The notes below the pieces were generated by a model. That model did no database searches and was not told the origin of the DNA. It saw nothing but the letters and a program-made list of their open reading frames with translations. A stretch of 64,000 nt of DNA from an uncultured Ignisphaera sp. (GTDB lineage: Archaea > Thermoproteota > Thermoprotei_A > Sulfolobales > Ignisphaeraceae). Position 1 is the first letter of the stretch. Every line of letters starts with the position of its first letter. Location of the stretch: the NCBI GenBank assembly GCA_938074605.1, contig CALJEI010000002.1, positions 186,001 through 250,000 of the forward strand, written 5' to 3'. The translations under genes were made by a program, and so were the position numbers. Below, in pieces: positions 34,259 to 43,173 of this stretch.

Positions 34259-35128
34259 ATGAAACATATAACCTTACTACTGTTGATATTGGATTTCATA
34301 TCTATAGTATATGTCCTTCTTTCAGTTCCATACACATGGTCTTTAACAATATTCTTTTCATCTATTTTATATGGTGCTTTAAGCCCTTTGATTTCTGCAC
34401 GAAGAATCTATTTTTTAGCTGCTGAAGCACCCCACATCTCTCTCCTATCAATTACACTAGGGATTATTCTTTCTAACATTTTTTCAACACTCAATGAATT
34501 TTCTTGGGCACTACTTTTATCAGTAACTCTGCTATACCTAATTGGATTTGCAATTAGACGTGGACTTGACCCTGATATTGCAACATCTGCAGCTATAGCC
34601 TTTACGGCATCAGGTAGTGTTATAACTACATCTTATGTTCTATCGAAATATGGTGTTAGATATAATCTATGGAGTATAGTATTGGGCGACCCACTACTCA
34701 CTACTGCAAGGGACCTCTATATACTTGCATGTCTTTCACTAATAATGCTTTGTGCTATACTCTACATCTTTAGGATAAGTATATATATTGGCATAGACAT
34801 GAGTTATGTAAAGCTGCATGGAGTTAGACTACTGTTCTATGACCTAATACTATTTACAGTTATTGGTATAGCCTCTGTTGCACTCTTAAAAATTGTTGGC
34901 TTTATTTTAGAGCATATACTCCTTCTACTACCATCGATAATAGCAATGAATTTTGCTGAAGGTTCTAATAAGGTATTTGCTATAAGCATACTACTCTCAA
35001 TATTCATGGGTATGATGGGGCTAGCCCTCTCTATACACTTAAATATAGCCCCTGCAGGAAGTATTGGACTTACAGCATTTTTACTCTATATCACTACTTA
35101 CATCATATGGGTGAAGAAGAGTGGGTAA
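34259..35128 (+). CDS. Zinc/manganese ABC importer, permease
   Basis: An ABC-3 family permease (ZnuB-like), 289 residues with about eight to nine hydrophobic helices. Family sequence is seen in G-A-L-S-P-L-I-S-A-R-R-I-Y-F-L-A-A-E-A-P-H near residue 45 and in the A-L-L-K-I-V-G-F-I-L region with conserved glycine and proline residues near 210-230. It begins two bases after the binding-protein stop and overlaps the regulator gene by eight bases. Together with the divergent ATPase it makes a complete importer. Confidence 0.88.
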   Translation: MKHITLLLLILDFISIVYVLLSVPYTWSLTIFFSSILYGALSPLISARRIYFLAAEAPHISLLSITLGIILSNIFSTLNEFSWALLLSVTLLYLIGFAIRRGLDPDIATSAAIAFTASGSVITTSYVLSKYGVRYNLWSIVLGDPLLTTARDLYILACLSLIMLCAILYIFRISIYIGIDMSYVKLHGVRLLFYDLILFTVIGIASVALLKIVGFILEHILLLLPSIIAMNFAEGSNKVFAISILLSIFMGMMGLALSIHLNIAPAGSIGLTAFLLYITTYIIWVKKSG

Positions 35129-35510
35129 GAAGAGATTTGGAATATCAATTGATTCAAAAATTTCAGCAGAACTAAACAATATAGCTAGTAGTCTAAATAT
35201 AAACAGATCAAAAATTGTGGAAATGGCACTACAAAACTATATAACTGAATACAAACACTTGTTATCAAGACATAGCTGTAGGGGTATAATCATTATAAAA
35301 AATGTCAATAACATTTCTTTTGATAAAATTCTTGAGAATTACAGAAATATTATTGTAAACTATATACATAGCCATATGGAAGATGAGTGTGTATGTATAA
35401 TGTTTGTTTCTGGCGATTCTGAACATATTAATAATCTAAATAAGCATTTAATAACATGTGGATGCCTTACACGCTACATACCAACACACCAAAATCAATC
35501 CTCAACATAA
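35121..35510 (+). CDS. NikR-like ribbon-helix-helix metal regulator
   Basis: A 129-residue protein with an N-terminal ribbon-helix-helix DNA-binding domain (G-I-S-I-D-S-K-I-S-A-E-L-N-N-I-A at 7-22, then N-R-S-K-I-V-E-M-A-L). An ACT-like C-terminal domain follows. His83-x-His85 followed by Cys90 and Cys92 recall the H-x-H...C metal site of NikR, with slightly shorter spacing. The start is GTG, inside the end of the permease gene. Its position in a zinc/manganese-type ABC operon suggests a metal-dependent repressor of that locus, not necessarily nickel-specific. The inverted repeat at 33198-33240 is a candidate operator. Confidence 0.82.
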   Translation: MGKKRFGISIDSKISAELNNIASSLNINRSKIVEMALQNYITEYKHLLSRHSCRGIIIIKNVNNISFDKILENYRNIIVNYIHSHMEDECVCIMFVSGDSEHINNLNKHLITCGCLTRYIPTHQNQSST

Positions 35511-35878
35511 ATCAAAGTTCTTCTACAATCATCAAAGACCGTCACATGTTTAATAGTCAATCTATCACATTCATAATAGTAAAGCCATCATGATAACACT
35601 TTATAGCTCTTTAGAAAACATTATCTTTAGTCTACTAACCATTTAAGTATAAGAAGCTAAATTATAGAGTGCCACACAATTCTGTTTGACGTTTATTTTA
35701 GTGAGTGTCCGATTTTAACTATCAAAATGCATATGGTAAGAGGCTAGGAGCTTTTACTATAGCCCTCAAGATACTTAAGGCGTATACACTACGGTTTGTC
35801 TAAACATCCCTAAGCTTAATGAAAAACTAAAGGAATGTGGAGAAAGGAAGACAGTGATATTAATCAATATGAACTTGT
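35511..35878. other. Gene-free stretch with possible TnpB zinc-ribbon remnant
   Basis: Around 35805-35885 the plus strand encodes P-K-L-N-E-K-L-K-E-C-G-E-R-K-T-V-I-L-I-N-M-N-L-Y-E. This resembles the end of IS605-family TnpB proteins, where C-G-x-x-x-D-R-D-V-I-A-x-x-N-L follows the zinc ribbon, but the D-R-D triad is lost. Upstream frames are broken by stops. It is probably old insertion-sequence debris next to the start of the following permease gene. No other feature seen. Confidence 0.3.
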
Positions 35879-37309
35879 ATGAAAGTAAACCTCTTAATTA
35901 CACCACTTAATACACTCTCTTATTATCCTGAAATTAACTTTAATATAGGTTTAAAAGGTATTCCTAATAATTTACTCCAGTACCTGGTATATGAGATGTA
36001 TGAGATTATTGTCCTATTATGTTTTGCTATACTTATCGCACTACTTATTTTAGGGAAAATTGAAAGGCATTGGTTAAGCTTAGCTATACTATTTGTACTG
36101 ATTGTAACACATACTGTTAACATAAATGATGTTGTATTATTTGTTGACTGGGATGTTCTAGGCCTTATACTAGCTATGTCAATACTCACGATATATCTTG
36201 AGGAATGCGGTTTAATGGATATGGCTTCACAGTTTATTTTAAAGCATACATCTAAATCAGTATTTCGAACCATTTTCATTTCGTCATTTATAGCAGGTCT
36301 GGTAAGCATATTTCTAGAAAATGTATCTGTAGTGCTTCTCTTTGCCCCCATAGTATTTAGACTTTGTAGAGCTATTGGCATAAACCCTGTGGAGCCACTA
36401 ATTCTCATGACATTATCAGCGAATATCGCTGGATCAGCAACAATGATAGGTGACCCCCCTGCTATAATAACGGCTTCCGCATTCAAGCTCACTTTTATAG
36501 ATTTCATAATTTATGATGGTAAACCGTCTATGTTTTTCTTTACGCTAATTTCAATGATTTTAGCCATAGCAATTTCGTCTTGGAATGTACTGAAGAGTAT
36601 TAAAAATACAAAGATGGGTATTGTAGAGGGGTTCAACAATTACAATCAAGTAAATGTTATGAAGGGTAGTAATAGAAGTTTTGTTATTGAGACTACAATC
36701 TTTTTATTGATAAAAATAGTTTTACTAAGTATTAGAAATGTAATACACATACCTCTCACTATAATAGCATTAATAGCTGTGGGTGGAATAAGCATTGCAA
36801 GACTTTTACACCATGACCTCCAATCTATTAAAAATGCAGTTAAACACGGCTTTGAATGGAAGTTAATAATATTCTTAGTTGGTGTATTTACTTTATCATA
36901 TGCTTTTCAAAAACATGGAATAGCAGAGAGGGTAGGAAAAACAATGTATTCGCTTGGCATGAGTAGTACCCTAATTGTAACATCAATTATTATATGGATT
37001 TCAGTAGCGCTTTCAGCTGTTATAGATAATGTCCCCTATGTAGTAACCATGATACCTGTTATAAAAACTCTTTCAAATATGATGTCTATAGACCCTGTAG
37101 TACTAATGTGGTCTCTCCTTCTAGGCACGACCCTAGGTGGCAATCTCACATATATTGGTGCATCTGCAAATGTAACTGCTGTTAGAATTCTTGAAAAACA
37201 AGGATATAGAGTATCTTTTCAAAAATTCATAACCATAAGCCTAATCTACAATACAATAGCTGTAGTAAGTGCATGGATACTATTTGAGTTCATTTATATC
37301 ATATCTTGA
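35879..37309 (+). CDS. ArsB/NhaD-type ion permease
   Basis: A polytopic permease of the ion-transporter superfamily (ArsB, NhaD, CitM), 476 residues with about 11-12 helices. The conserved region N-V-S-V-V-L-L-F-A-P-I-V near residue 145 and the repeat-equivalent D-N-V-P-Y-V-V-T-M-I-P-V near residue 385 contain the substrate-binding N/D-N-x-P-type hairpins. G-D-P-P-A-I-I near residue 190 is also typical. The substrate may be arsenite, sodium/proton or an organic anion. The first 40 residues are poorly hydrophobic and overlap possible TnpB debris, so a later start such as the Met before Y-E-I-I-V-L-L is possible. Confidence 0.83.
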   Translation: MKVNLLITPLNTLSYYPEINFNIGLKGIPNNLLQYLVYEMYEIIVLLCFAILIALLILGKIERHWLSLAILFVLIVTHTVNINDVVLFVDWDVLGLILAMSILTIYLEECGLMDMASQFILKHTSKSVFRTIFISSFIAGLVSIFLENVSVVLLFAPIVFRLCRAIGINPVEPLILMTLSANIAGSATMIGDPPAIITASAFKLTFIDFIIYDGKPSMFFFTLISMILAIAISSWNVLKSIKNTKMGIVEGFNNYNQVNVMKGSNRSFVIETTIFLLIKIVLLSIRNVIHIPLTIIALIAVGGISIARLLHHDLQSIKNAVKHGFEWKLIIFLVGVFTLSYAFQKHGIAERVGKTMYSLGMSSTLIVTSIIIWISVALSAVIDNVPYVVTMIPVIKTLSNMMSIDPVVLMWSLLLGTTLGGNLTYIGASANVTAVRILEKQGYRVSFQKFITISLIYNTIAVVSAWILFEFIYIIS

Positions 37310-37696
37310 TATTCTTTCTGCTATAAGATGTCGATACCTTTCTTTATAAAACTCATTACTATATCGTATCTTAAGCATGCCATCAAATATAGTGCTACAA
37401 CCTATAAAATACATTGAAGAATATTATAAACCTAATCCTGGGGTGAAGCTTTTAGCATAACATAACTCAATTCTTCAGCTTTCATACTTATACTTTAAAG
37501 ACTATCCTTATATGATTTTATCTAACATTCATCATATATTTAACAGCGTTATCTTGAGGGCAGGTCTAAATTAGAAAAACTAATTAAAGTTATTTTAGTA
37601 AAATAAAAATGTATATTTTCTGATGTTCTTTGCTTAGAAGGATGTATTTAAGTAAATAATTTTAATTGTTAAATTATGTTTTTATCTGAGTCAGTC
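37310..37696. other. Gene-free stretch
   Basis: AT-rich DNA between two convergent genes. Runs of A and T near 37590-37680 could stop transcription from either side. No frame, repeat or RNA of note was seen. Confidence 0.45.
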
Positions 37697-38707
37697 TTAT
37701 TTAAATCCTGGTGGTCTTACTCTTAGTACTTCTTTATTTACAAGTGTTGGTGGTTCTCTACCCTCATAAAATGCTATTAGGTTTTCAGCTACAAGTTCTG
37801 CCATTGCATGTCGCGACTCATATGTGGCTGAACCTATGTGTGGTACTAAGACAACATTCTTAAATGCTGTTAGTGGATGATTCATTGGTAGTGGTTCTTG
37901 TTCAAATACATCTAGACCTGCGCCTGCTATCCAGCCCTCTTTAAGAGCTTTTACTAGAGCATTAGTATCTATTACAGCACCTCTAGCAGTATTTATAAGA
38001 ATGGCTCTTTTCTTCATCTTCTTAAGTCTATCTTCATTTATTAAATGGAATGTTTCTTTAGTTAATGGCACATTTATCGATATTATGTCTGCTTCACTTA
38101 AAAGTGTATCCAAGTCTCTATATTCTACCCCTAATTCTTTCTCCATCTTTTCATTTCTAGAGGGGTCATAGTATACTACCTTCATACCAAATCCCTTTGC
38201 ACCTATTTCAGCAACTCTACTCCCTATCCTCCCAAGCCCTATAATGCCTAGCACTTTACCTTTAAGTTCAATTCCCAGCATCATATGTGGATGCCATCCA
38301 GTTCTAAGTCTATCCCACTCACCCCATCTCACAAAGTGATCAGACTCAACAATCCTTCGAGCAACTGCTAATATAAGTGCCCATGTAAGTTCTGCTGTAG
38401 CCTCTGTTAAAACACCAGGGGTGTTAGTTATATAAACTCCTAATTGTGTTGCACACTGAACATCAATATTGTCATACCCTACTGCATACTGTGCAATAAT
38501 TCTAAGTTTTTTAGCTTGCTGAAGCAAATTACAGTCTATCCTATCACTTAATAGAGAGGCAAGCGCATCAATATCTCTAACTTTTTCAAGAAGTACTTCG
38601 TATGGCGGTGGCTGATATTTGTCCCACACTTCAACCTCGTAGTATTTTCCAAGCCTGTCAATTACATCTGGAAAAAGCTCCCTAGTCACGAATAGTTTTG
38701 GCTTCAT
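37697..38707 (-). CDS. D-2-hydroxyacid dehydrogenase, glyoxylate reductase-like
   Basis: A 336-residue NAD(P)-dependent D-isomer-specific 2-hydroxyacid dehydrogenase. The Rossmann motif G-L-G-R-I-G is near residue 160, the catalytic Arg is in I-N-T-A-R-G-A-V-I-D, the Glu in F-E-Q-E-P-L and the His in V-P-H-I-G-S-A-T. Overall similarity, including the start K-P-K-L-F-V-T-R-E-L, is closest to archaeal glyoxylate reductases that reduce glyoxylate to glycolate; hydroxypyruvate is another possible substrate. The ATG follows GGTGATATG closely, and a TATA-like CTTTTAAAGG lies about 40 bases further upstream. Single gene. Confidence 0.88.
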   Translation of the reverse strand: MKPKLFVTRELFPDVIDRLGKYYEVEVWDKYQPPPYEVLLEKVRDIDALASLLSDRIDCNLLQQAKKLRIIAQYAVGYDNIDVQCATQLGVYITNTPGVLTEATAELTWALILAVARRIVESDHFVRWGEWDRLRTGWHPHMMLGIELKGKVLGIIGLGRIGSRVAEIGAKGFGMKVVYYDPSRNEKMEKELGVEYRDLDTLLSEADIISINVPLTKETFHLINEDRLKKMKKRAILINTARGAVIDTNALVKALKEGWIAGAGLDVFEQEPLPMNHPLTAFKNVVLVPHIGSATYESRHAMAELVAENLIAFYEGREPPTLVNKEVLRVRPPGFK

Positions 38708-39141
38708 ATCATATCACCTAATATATTTGTACTTCTTTGCACCCCCTTTAAAAGACTATCTGATTTTTAGAATATAGTTAATAGTAGATAATTATAGGTA
38801 GAACCTTAACCTATTTACCTCAAACTATTTTTAAATTTTAGATAATTATCTTCTGTCTTATCTAGGCTACCAATTTAGGTATTTAACTCCATAGCAAATT
38901 AGAATTAATGGACCTAAAATCATAAAAAGTTTTCTTTAATAGAAAATAGAAATTTAGAAGACACAAGAATAAGACAGTGAAAATGACAACAAAATAGACC
39001 TACATTAAAGCTTAATGACATTTCTTGATACTAGAACCATTATTGTATTTATATACATATTTATATGCAATATAGTGTCTTTAAATAGATGATTTGTATT
39101 AAAATACTACAAATTAATTTAAAGCTATAGCAAAACATAAT
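38708..39141. other. Gene-free stretch
   Basis: About 430 AT-rich bases. The first 60 hold the promoter of the dehydrogenase (TATA-like element at 38747-38756). The rest has no frame above 30 codons and no palindrome that stands out. The far end lies downstream of the peptide transporter operon and may contain its terminator (T-rich on the minus strand). Confidence 0.45.
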
Positions 39142-40140
39142 TTAGCTACTGTAGTCTATTTTATAATCTAGATATTTCCAGCATCTTACACTTACACCAT
39201 CCACGTCTACATATGGTGGTAATGTGTGCCAGCAGATCTCTTTAGCACGTGGACATCTATTAGCATATCTACATCCCATTATTAGAAATTCTTTTAATTC
39301 TAGTGATGATGGTTTTATTGCTGGATATTTTTCACGTAGTGAGGGATCTGGTTCAAGTATTGAGTTTAGTAGCGCATTAGTGTATGGATGTCTAGGTTCT
39401 TGATACACCTTTGATATAGGTCCATGTTCAACAAGGGTTCCTCTATATATAATGGATATATCATCACCTATATAGTAGGCTGTTGATAAATCATGGGTTA
39501 CATAGATGATAATCATATTTAGTTTTTCTTTTAAATCCTTTAATATATTTAGTATTCCTACTCTTAGTGTAGCATCAAGCATTGAAACAGGTTCATCTGC
39601 TAAGAGTATTCTGGGGCTAGTTAAAAGAGCTCTTGCAATGGAGATTCGCTGAAGTTCTCCTCCTGAAAACTCATGGGGATATTTACCGGAAATTCTATCT
39701 AAACTTAATCCAACAAATCGTAAAGCTTCATCAATTCTATAGATTGCCTCATTTCTATTCTTAATACCACAAATGTTTCTTGTAGTATCATAGAAGTAGG
39801 TATCAATTCTTCTAAGAGGATTGAATGCCTCATACGGATCCTGAAATATTGGTTGTACCTCCTTTCTATACCATTTACTGGCCGACCCCTTCAATTTATG
39901 AATATCATAGCCTTTATATAGAACTTTTCCAATATCAGGTTTCACCACCCCCATAATTATACGAAGTAATGTTGTTTTGCCACTACCCGTTTCTCCAGCT
40001 ATTACTGCAATCCTTGGCTTCCCAAGATCTATATTAAGTGATATGTTATCTAATGCTTTAAACTTCTTTAGCCCTAGAAGTCCATAGCCATATAACTTTG
40101 TAACATTTTCTATTTTTAACCAATTTTTATCTTCTATCAT
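39142..40140 (-). CDS. Oligopeptide ABC importer, ATPase 2 (OppF-like)
   Basis: The second ATPase of a peptide importer. Walker A is G-E-T-G-S-G-K-T-T, the signature is F-S-G-G-E-L-Q-R and Walker B is I-L-L-A-D-E-P. The C-terminal extension with G-C-R-Y-A-N-R-C-P-R-A-K-E-I-C-W contains the cysteines of the Opp/Dpp-type Fe-S or zinc motif (oligo_HPY domain). I choose the ATG at 40140 (M-I-E-D-K-N-W), not the longer in-frame start at 40173, because AGGTGA lies five bases before it and overlap with OppD is then removed. It is the last gene of the operon. Confidence 0.9.
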   Translation of the reverse strand: MIEDKNWLKIENVTKLYGYGLLGLKKFKALDNISLNIDLGKPRIAVIAGETGSGKTTLLRIIMGVVKPDIGKVLYKGYDIHKLKGSASKWYRKEVQPIFQDPYEAFNPLRRIDTYFYDTTRNICGIKNRNEAIYRIDEALRFVGLSLDRISGKYPHEFSGGELQRISIARALLTSPRILLADEPVSMLDATLRVGILNILKDLKEKLNMIIIYVTHDLSTAYYIGDDISIIYRGTLVEHGPISKVYQEPRHPYTNALLNSILEPDPSLREKYPAIKPSSLELKEFLIMGCRYANRCPRAKEICWHTLPPYVDVDGVSVRCWKYLDYKIDYSS

Positions 40141-40145
40141 ATTTA

Positions 40146-41144
40146 TCACCTTGGATTTGCATAGAGCCAACATCTTACATATCTATCTTTATCTAAGGAT
40201 GTTGTTGGCGGTTCTTTAGCTCTACAAATATTTATTGCATAAGGACATCTAGGATGAAACCTACAGCCAGGAGGAGGATTAATGAGATCTGGTGGTTGAC
40301 CGGCTAAACCTTTCCTAATTGATTTATCTCCCTTTCTAATTAGCGACTCTATCAATGCTTTTGTATATGGGTGTAAAGGTTCCCTGAAGACGTCAAATGT
40401 ATTACCTAGCTCCACTATATTTCCAGCATACATTATCGCAATTCTATTATCCATATACGCATGGACAGACATATCATGTGAGATTAATATAAATGAGCTC
40501 TTATTGTTTTCACGCCACTCTTTAAGTAACGATAGAATTACCCTTTGCGTAACAACATCTACAGCCGTTGTGGGTTCATCTGCTAGGACTATCCTTGGAT
40601 TAAATAGGAGACTTAATGCTATAACTACCCTCTGCCTCATGCCACCAGAAAGCTGGTGGGGATAAGCATTTATAACTTCTGGAGGGAGACTTAATGTTGT
40701 TAGAGTATCTTTTAAGTATTTTATTATTTCATTCTTATCCATCTCAATATTATGATACTTAAATACGCCTATAAATTGATCTTTTATTCGTTTTAAAGGA
40801 TTTAGCACATTCATAGAATTTTGTGGTATATATGATATTTCTATCCACCAAATCTTTCTTCTAATTGTATCAATATCAAGTTTATTCATCTCTAAAACTT
40901 CACCACCTCTAGTAACAAGAGAAATACTGCCACTTCGCACTACAAGAGGTGGTATTATACCACCATAGACCATTTTAGCCAATGTAGATTTTCCACATCC
41001 AGATTCACCTGCAACACCTAAGACTTCATTATCGTGCAGCGTAAGGGATACATCATCTACTGCATGTACAAACACCCTCCTATTTCCAATAAATACTTCA
41101 TAACCTCCATCTAAGTTATTTACCGTAAGGATATCCAATGACAT
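40146..41144 (-). CDS. Oligopeptide ABC importer, ATPase 1 (OppD-like)
   Basis: The first ATPase of the peptide importer, with Walker A G-E-S-G-C-G-K-S-T, signature L-S-G-G-M-R-Q-R and Walker B I-V-L-A-D-E-P-T. The C-terminal domain has P-G-C-R-F-H-P-R-C-P-Y-A, the conserved cysteine motif of Opp/Dpp ATPases. The preferred start is ATG 41144 (M-S-L-D-I-L-T-V) and not GTG 41156, since GGGG then lies six bases upstream and the stop of the permease only two bases before. OppF follows with a five-base gap, so translation of the whole set is coupled. Confidence 0.9.
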   Translation of the reverse strand: MSLDILTVNNLDGGYEVFIGNRRVFVHAVDDVSLTLHDNEVLGVAGESGCGKSTLAKMVYGGIIPPLVVRSGSISLVTRGGEVLEMNKLDIDTIRRKIWWIEISYIPQNSMNVLNPLKRIKDQFIGVFKYHNIEMDKNEIIKYLKDTLTTLSLPPEVINAYPHQLSGGMRQRVVIALSLLFNPRIVLADEPTTAVDVVTQRVILSLLKEWRENNKSSFILISHDMSVHAYMDNRIAIMYAGNIVELGNTFDVFREPLHPYTKALIESLIRKGDKSIRKGLAGQPPDLINPPPGCRFHPRCPYAINICRAKEPPTTSLDKDRYVRCWLYANPR

Positions 41145-41146
41145 CT

Positions 41147-42004
41147 TTATCCCCACGTCACCCTAGCTCTTGCAAATATGTATTTATCAACCTCAATCAT
41201 AAGTATGTATAGTGATAGTACAAATAGTACTACGAAGGCTACTGGTATAGCCAGCCACCACCAAACACCTAAGAGTATTGCCTGATAATACATAGCCCAG
41301 TGTATTGCTGTACCTATTGTCGCCTCCTCCATTTTCATGGCACCAAATATCGATACCGTTACTTCATTTCCTATTGCCCACGTCATTGTACCTACAAGGT
41401 TAATCATTAGATATCTGAGGAGATATGGTATAAAGTCCTTAATAACAATTTTATACATTGCTAATCCAGAGAAATATGATGTATATACAAATGTTCTCTG
41501 CCGTAGACTAGATAACATTGCATAAATAGCTCTTGCTGGAAAGCCCCAGCCTATCAGCCCCATTATTATACCTATGATAGGTATTGTTAAGTAATCACGC
41601 CATGTGTAGAATATCACCATAAGCAGTGGTAAACCTGGTAATACACATATTATATCAGTTAACGTTAGTAATGCTGATCTCGCTATGGTTGATGAAAGTG
41701 CTGCTATGGAGCCTATGCTCCATGCTATCAATACTGAGATTACAGCTGCTACAAAGCTTATGATTATAGTGTTTCTAAGGGCTGTAGGCACTAGTAGGAA
41801 TAGATCTTGTCCCATAGAGGTTGTGCCGAAGGGGTATGATGGGCTTGGTGGTTGTGCTGGTGGTACATAGAACCACCTTCCAGGATTTATAGGTATTGTA
41901 GCAGTGTATACAAATGCATATATTAGTAAACTTATGAATATGATTAGCGGCACTAGGAACCTTGGTTTTAGTGCAAGCTCTTTGAATCTATAGACATAGG
42001 CCAT
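41147..42004 (-). CDS. Oligopeptide ABC importer, permease 2 (OppC-like)
   Basis: Permease of 285 residues with an N-terminal helix (about 18-35), a short external P-rich segment containing P-P-A-Q-P-P-S-P-S-Y-P-F-G-T-T-S-M-G-Q-D, and five further helices. The external G-T-T-S-x-G-Q-D sequence is a hallmark of OppC/DppC proteins. The cytoplasmic EAA-like loop around residues 165-185 couples to the ATPases. It starts six bases after the stop of OppB and ends two bases before the OppD start. Confidence 0.9.
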   Translation of the reverse strand: MAYVYRFKELALKPRFLVPLIIFISLLIYAFVYTATIPINPGRWFYVPPAQPPSPSYPFGTTSMGQDLFLLVPTALRNTIIISFVAAVISVLIAWSIGSIAALSSTIARSALLTLTDIICVLPGLPLLMVIFYTWRDYLTIPIIGIIMGLIGWGFPARAIYAMLSSLRQRTFVYTSYFSGLAMYKIVIKDFIPYLLRYLMINLVGTMTWAIGNEVTVSIFGAMKMEEATIGTAIHWAMYYQAILLGVWWWLAIPVAFVVLFVLSLYILMIEVDKYIFARARVTWG

Positions 42005-42010
42005 TGTATA

Positions 42011-43018
42011 TCACCCTTGTCCAGGATATCTAATTCTAGGATCTATCAATGGATAGACTAGGTCTAAAATGAATGTAGCTACAGCAGTAGCAACTGTTGC
42101 AAAGAATAATACCCCCAGCATTAGATTGTAGTCAGCGTTTGCTATGGCTCCCTGGAGTATATAGCCTATACCTGGATAGTTAAATATATACTCTACAAGA
42201 AGTGAGCCTATGAAAACCCTTGAAAGCCCTAAAACAAGTCCGGTGAATTGCGGTAGTATTGAATTTCTAAATATCATGTATCTAATAGAATTTGTTGGTG
42301 CACCTTGAAGAAATGAATATACTATGAAATCCTCTTCCCGCATTTTAAGAGCTATAGCCTTCATGCTAACAAAGCCTCCAAACCATCCAAATAATACTAA
42401 AACCATTAGTGGAAATGCTGCTCTTCTCAACATATATATCAACATTTCGATAGCCGAACCTGTTGTAACATAACCAGGAGCTGGTATGGGTAGCTTAAGT
42501 ATGAGTGCATAAAATACCAAGAAGGATATCGCTAATACTGCAAATGGTATAGGCTGAAAAGCTACTGCAATAGTCTCTAACACATTTGAGACTCTCCTAT
42601 GCTTAGTTAAAGCCGCCAGAATCCCTATACCGTTTCCAACTAGCCAGCTAACCACAGAAGTCATTATTAATAGTAGTAGTGACCATGGAAGAGCCTTTGC
42701 AATAACATCCTTTACACTCGTTGGAAAGTAGGCAAAGGAAGGTCCCATTTCACCTGTCACCATATAATTCCTTAAAAATATTAGGTACTGTTCAATGATA
42801 GACTTCTCAAGACCGTAGAGCTCTAAAAGCTGACGCCTCATGGCCTCTATCTGCTCACCTGTTAGAGTCCCACCCTGTGCAACTAGCCTAGATATAAATA
42901 GGTCAGCCGCATTAAAAGGCATCAACCTAGACAATACAAATGTTATTGTTATCCCCGTCCACACCACCAAAAGTGCCAATGCTGCCCTTTGTAAGACATA
43001 CCTTATAAGTGGATGCAT
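42011..43018 (-). CDS. Oligopeptide ABC importer, permease 1 (OppB-like)
   Basis: Permease of 335 residues. M-H-P-L-I-R-Y-V-L-Q-R-A and the first helix A-L-L-V-V-W-T-G-I-T-I-T-F-V match the OppB/DppB start, followed by L-S-R-L-M-P. A large external loop (about 35-95) precedes five more helices. The EAA loop contains Y-S-F-L-Q-G-A-P near residue 230, and E-Y-I-F-N-Y-P-G-I-G near residue 275 is very typical. The TATA-like AATATTTAAATA about 45 bases upstream indicates a promoter of its own, so the four permease/ATPase genes can be expressed apart from the binding protein. Confidence 0.92.
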   Translation of the reverse strand: MHPLIRYVLQRAALALLVVWTGITITFVLSRLMPFNAADLFISRLVAQGGTLTGEQIEAMRRQLLELYGLEKSIIEQYLIFLRNYMVTGEMGPSFAYFPTSVKDVIAKALPWSLLLLIMTSVVSWLVGNGIGILAALTKHRRVSNVLETIAVAFQPIPFAVLAISFLVFYALILKLPIPAPGYVTTGSAIEMLIYMLRRAAFPLMVLVLFGWFGGFVSMKAIALKMREEDFIVYSFLQGAPTNSIRYMIFRNSILPQFTGLVLGLSRVFIGSLLVEYIFNYPGIGYILQGAIANADYNLMLGVLFFATVATAVATFILDLVYPLIDPRIRYPGQG

Positions 43019-43117
43019 AGATATAGTTCACCAGTACTATTCAACCTATCCTAGCTATTTAAATATTTTTGAAATAAACATAAAATACTTAAGAGAACGG
43101 ATATAACATTTGCCATA

Positions 43118-43150
43118 AATATTTAAAAAATATTTAAAAATTTGTTTTTA
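43118..43150 (-). terminator. T-rich terminator after the peptide-binding protein
   Basis: Read on the minus strand, two runs of five to six T (in TTTTTAAATATTTTTTAAATA) follow about 25 bases after the stop of the binding-protein gene. Oligo-T tracts end transcription in archaea. This would lower the flow from the binding protein gene into the permease genes. There is no hairpin. Confidence 0.4.
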
Positions 43151-43173
43151 GATTTAGGGATTTTATTTTCTTT

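Noticed and set aside
35923-36507. Minus-strand frame of 194 residues inside the ArsB-like gene
   Set aside because: The plus strand carries clear permease motifs; the reverse frame is a shadow with no recognisable domain.
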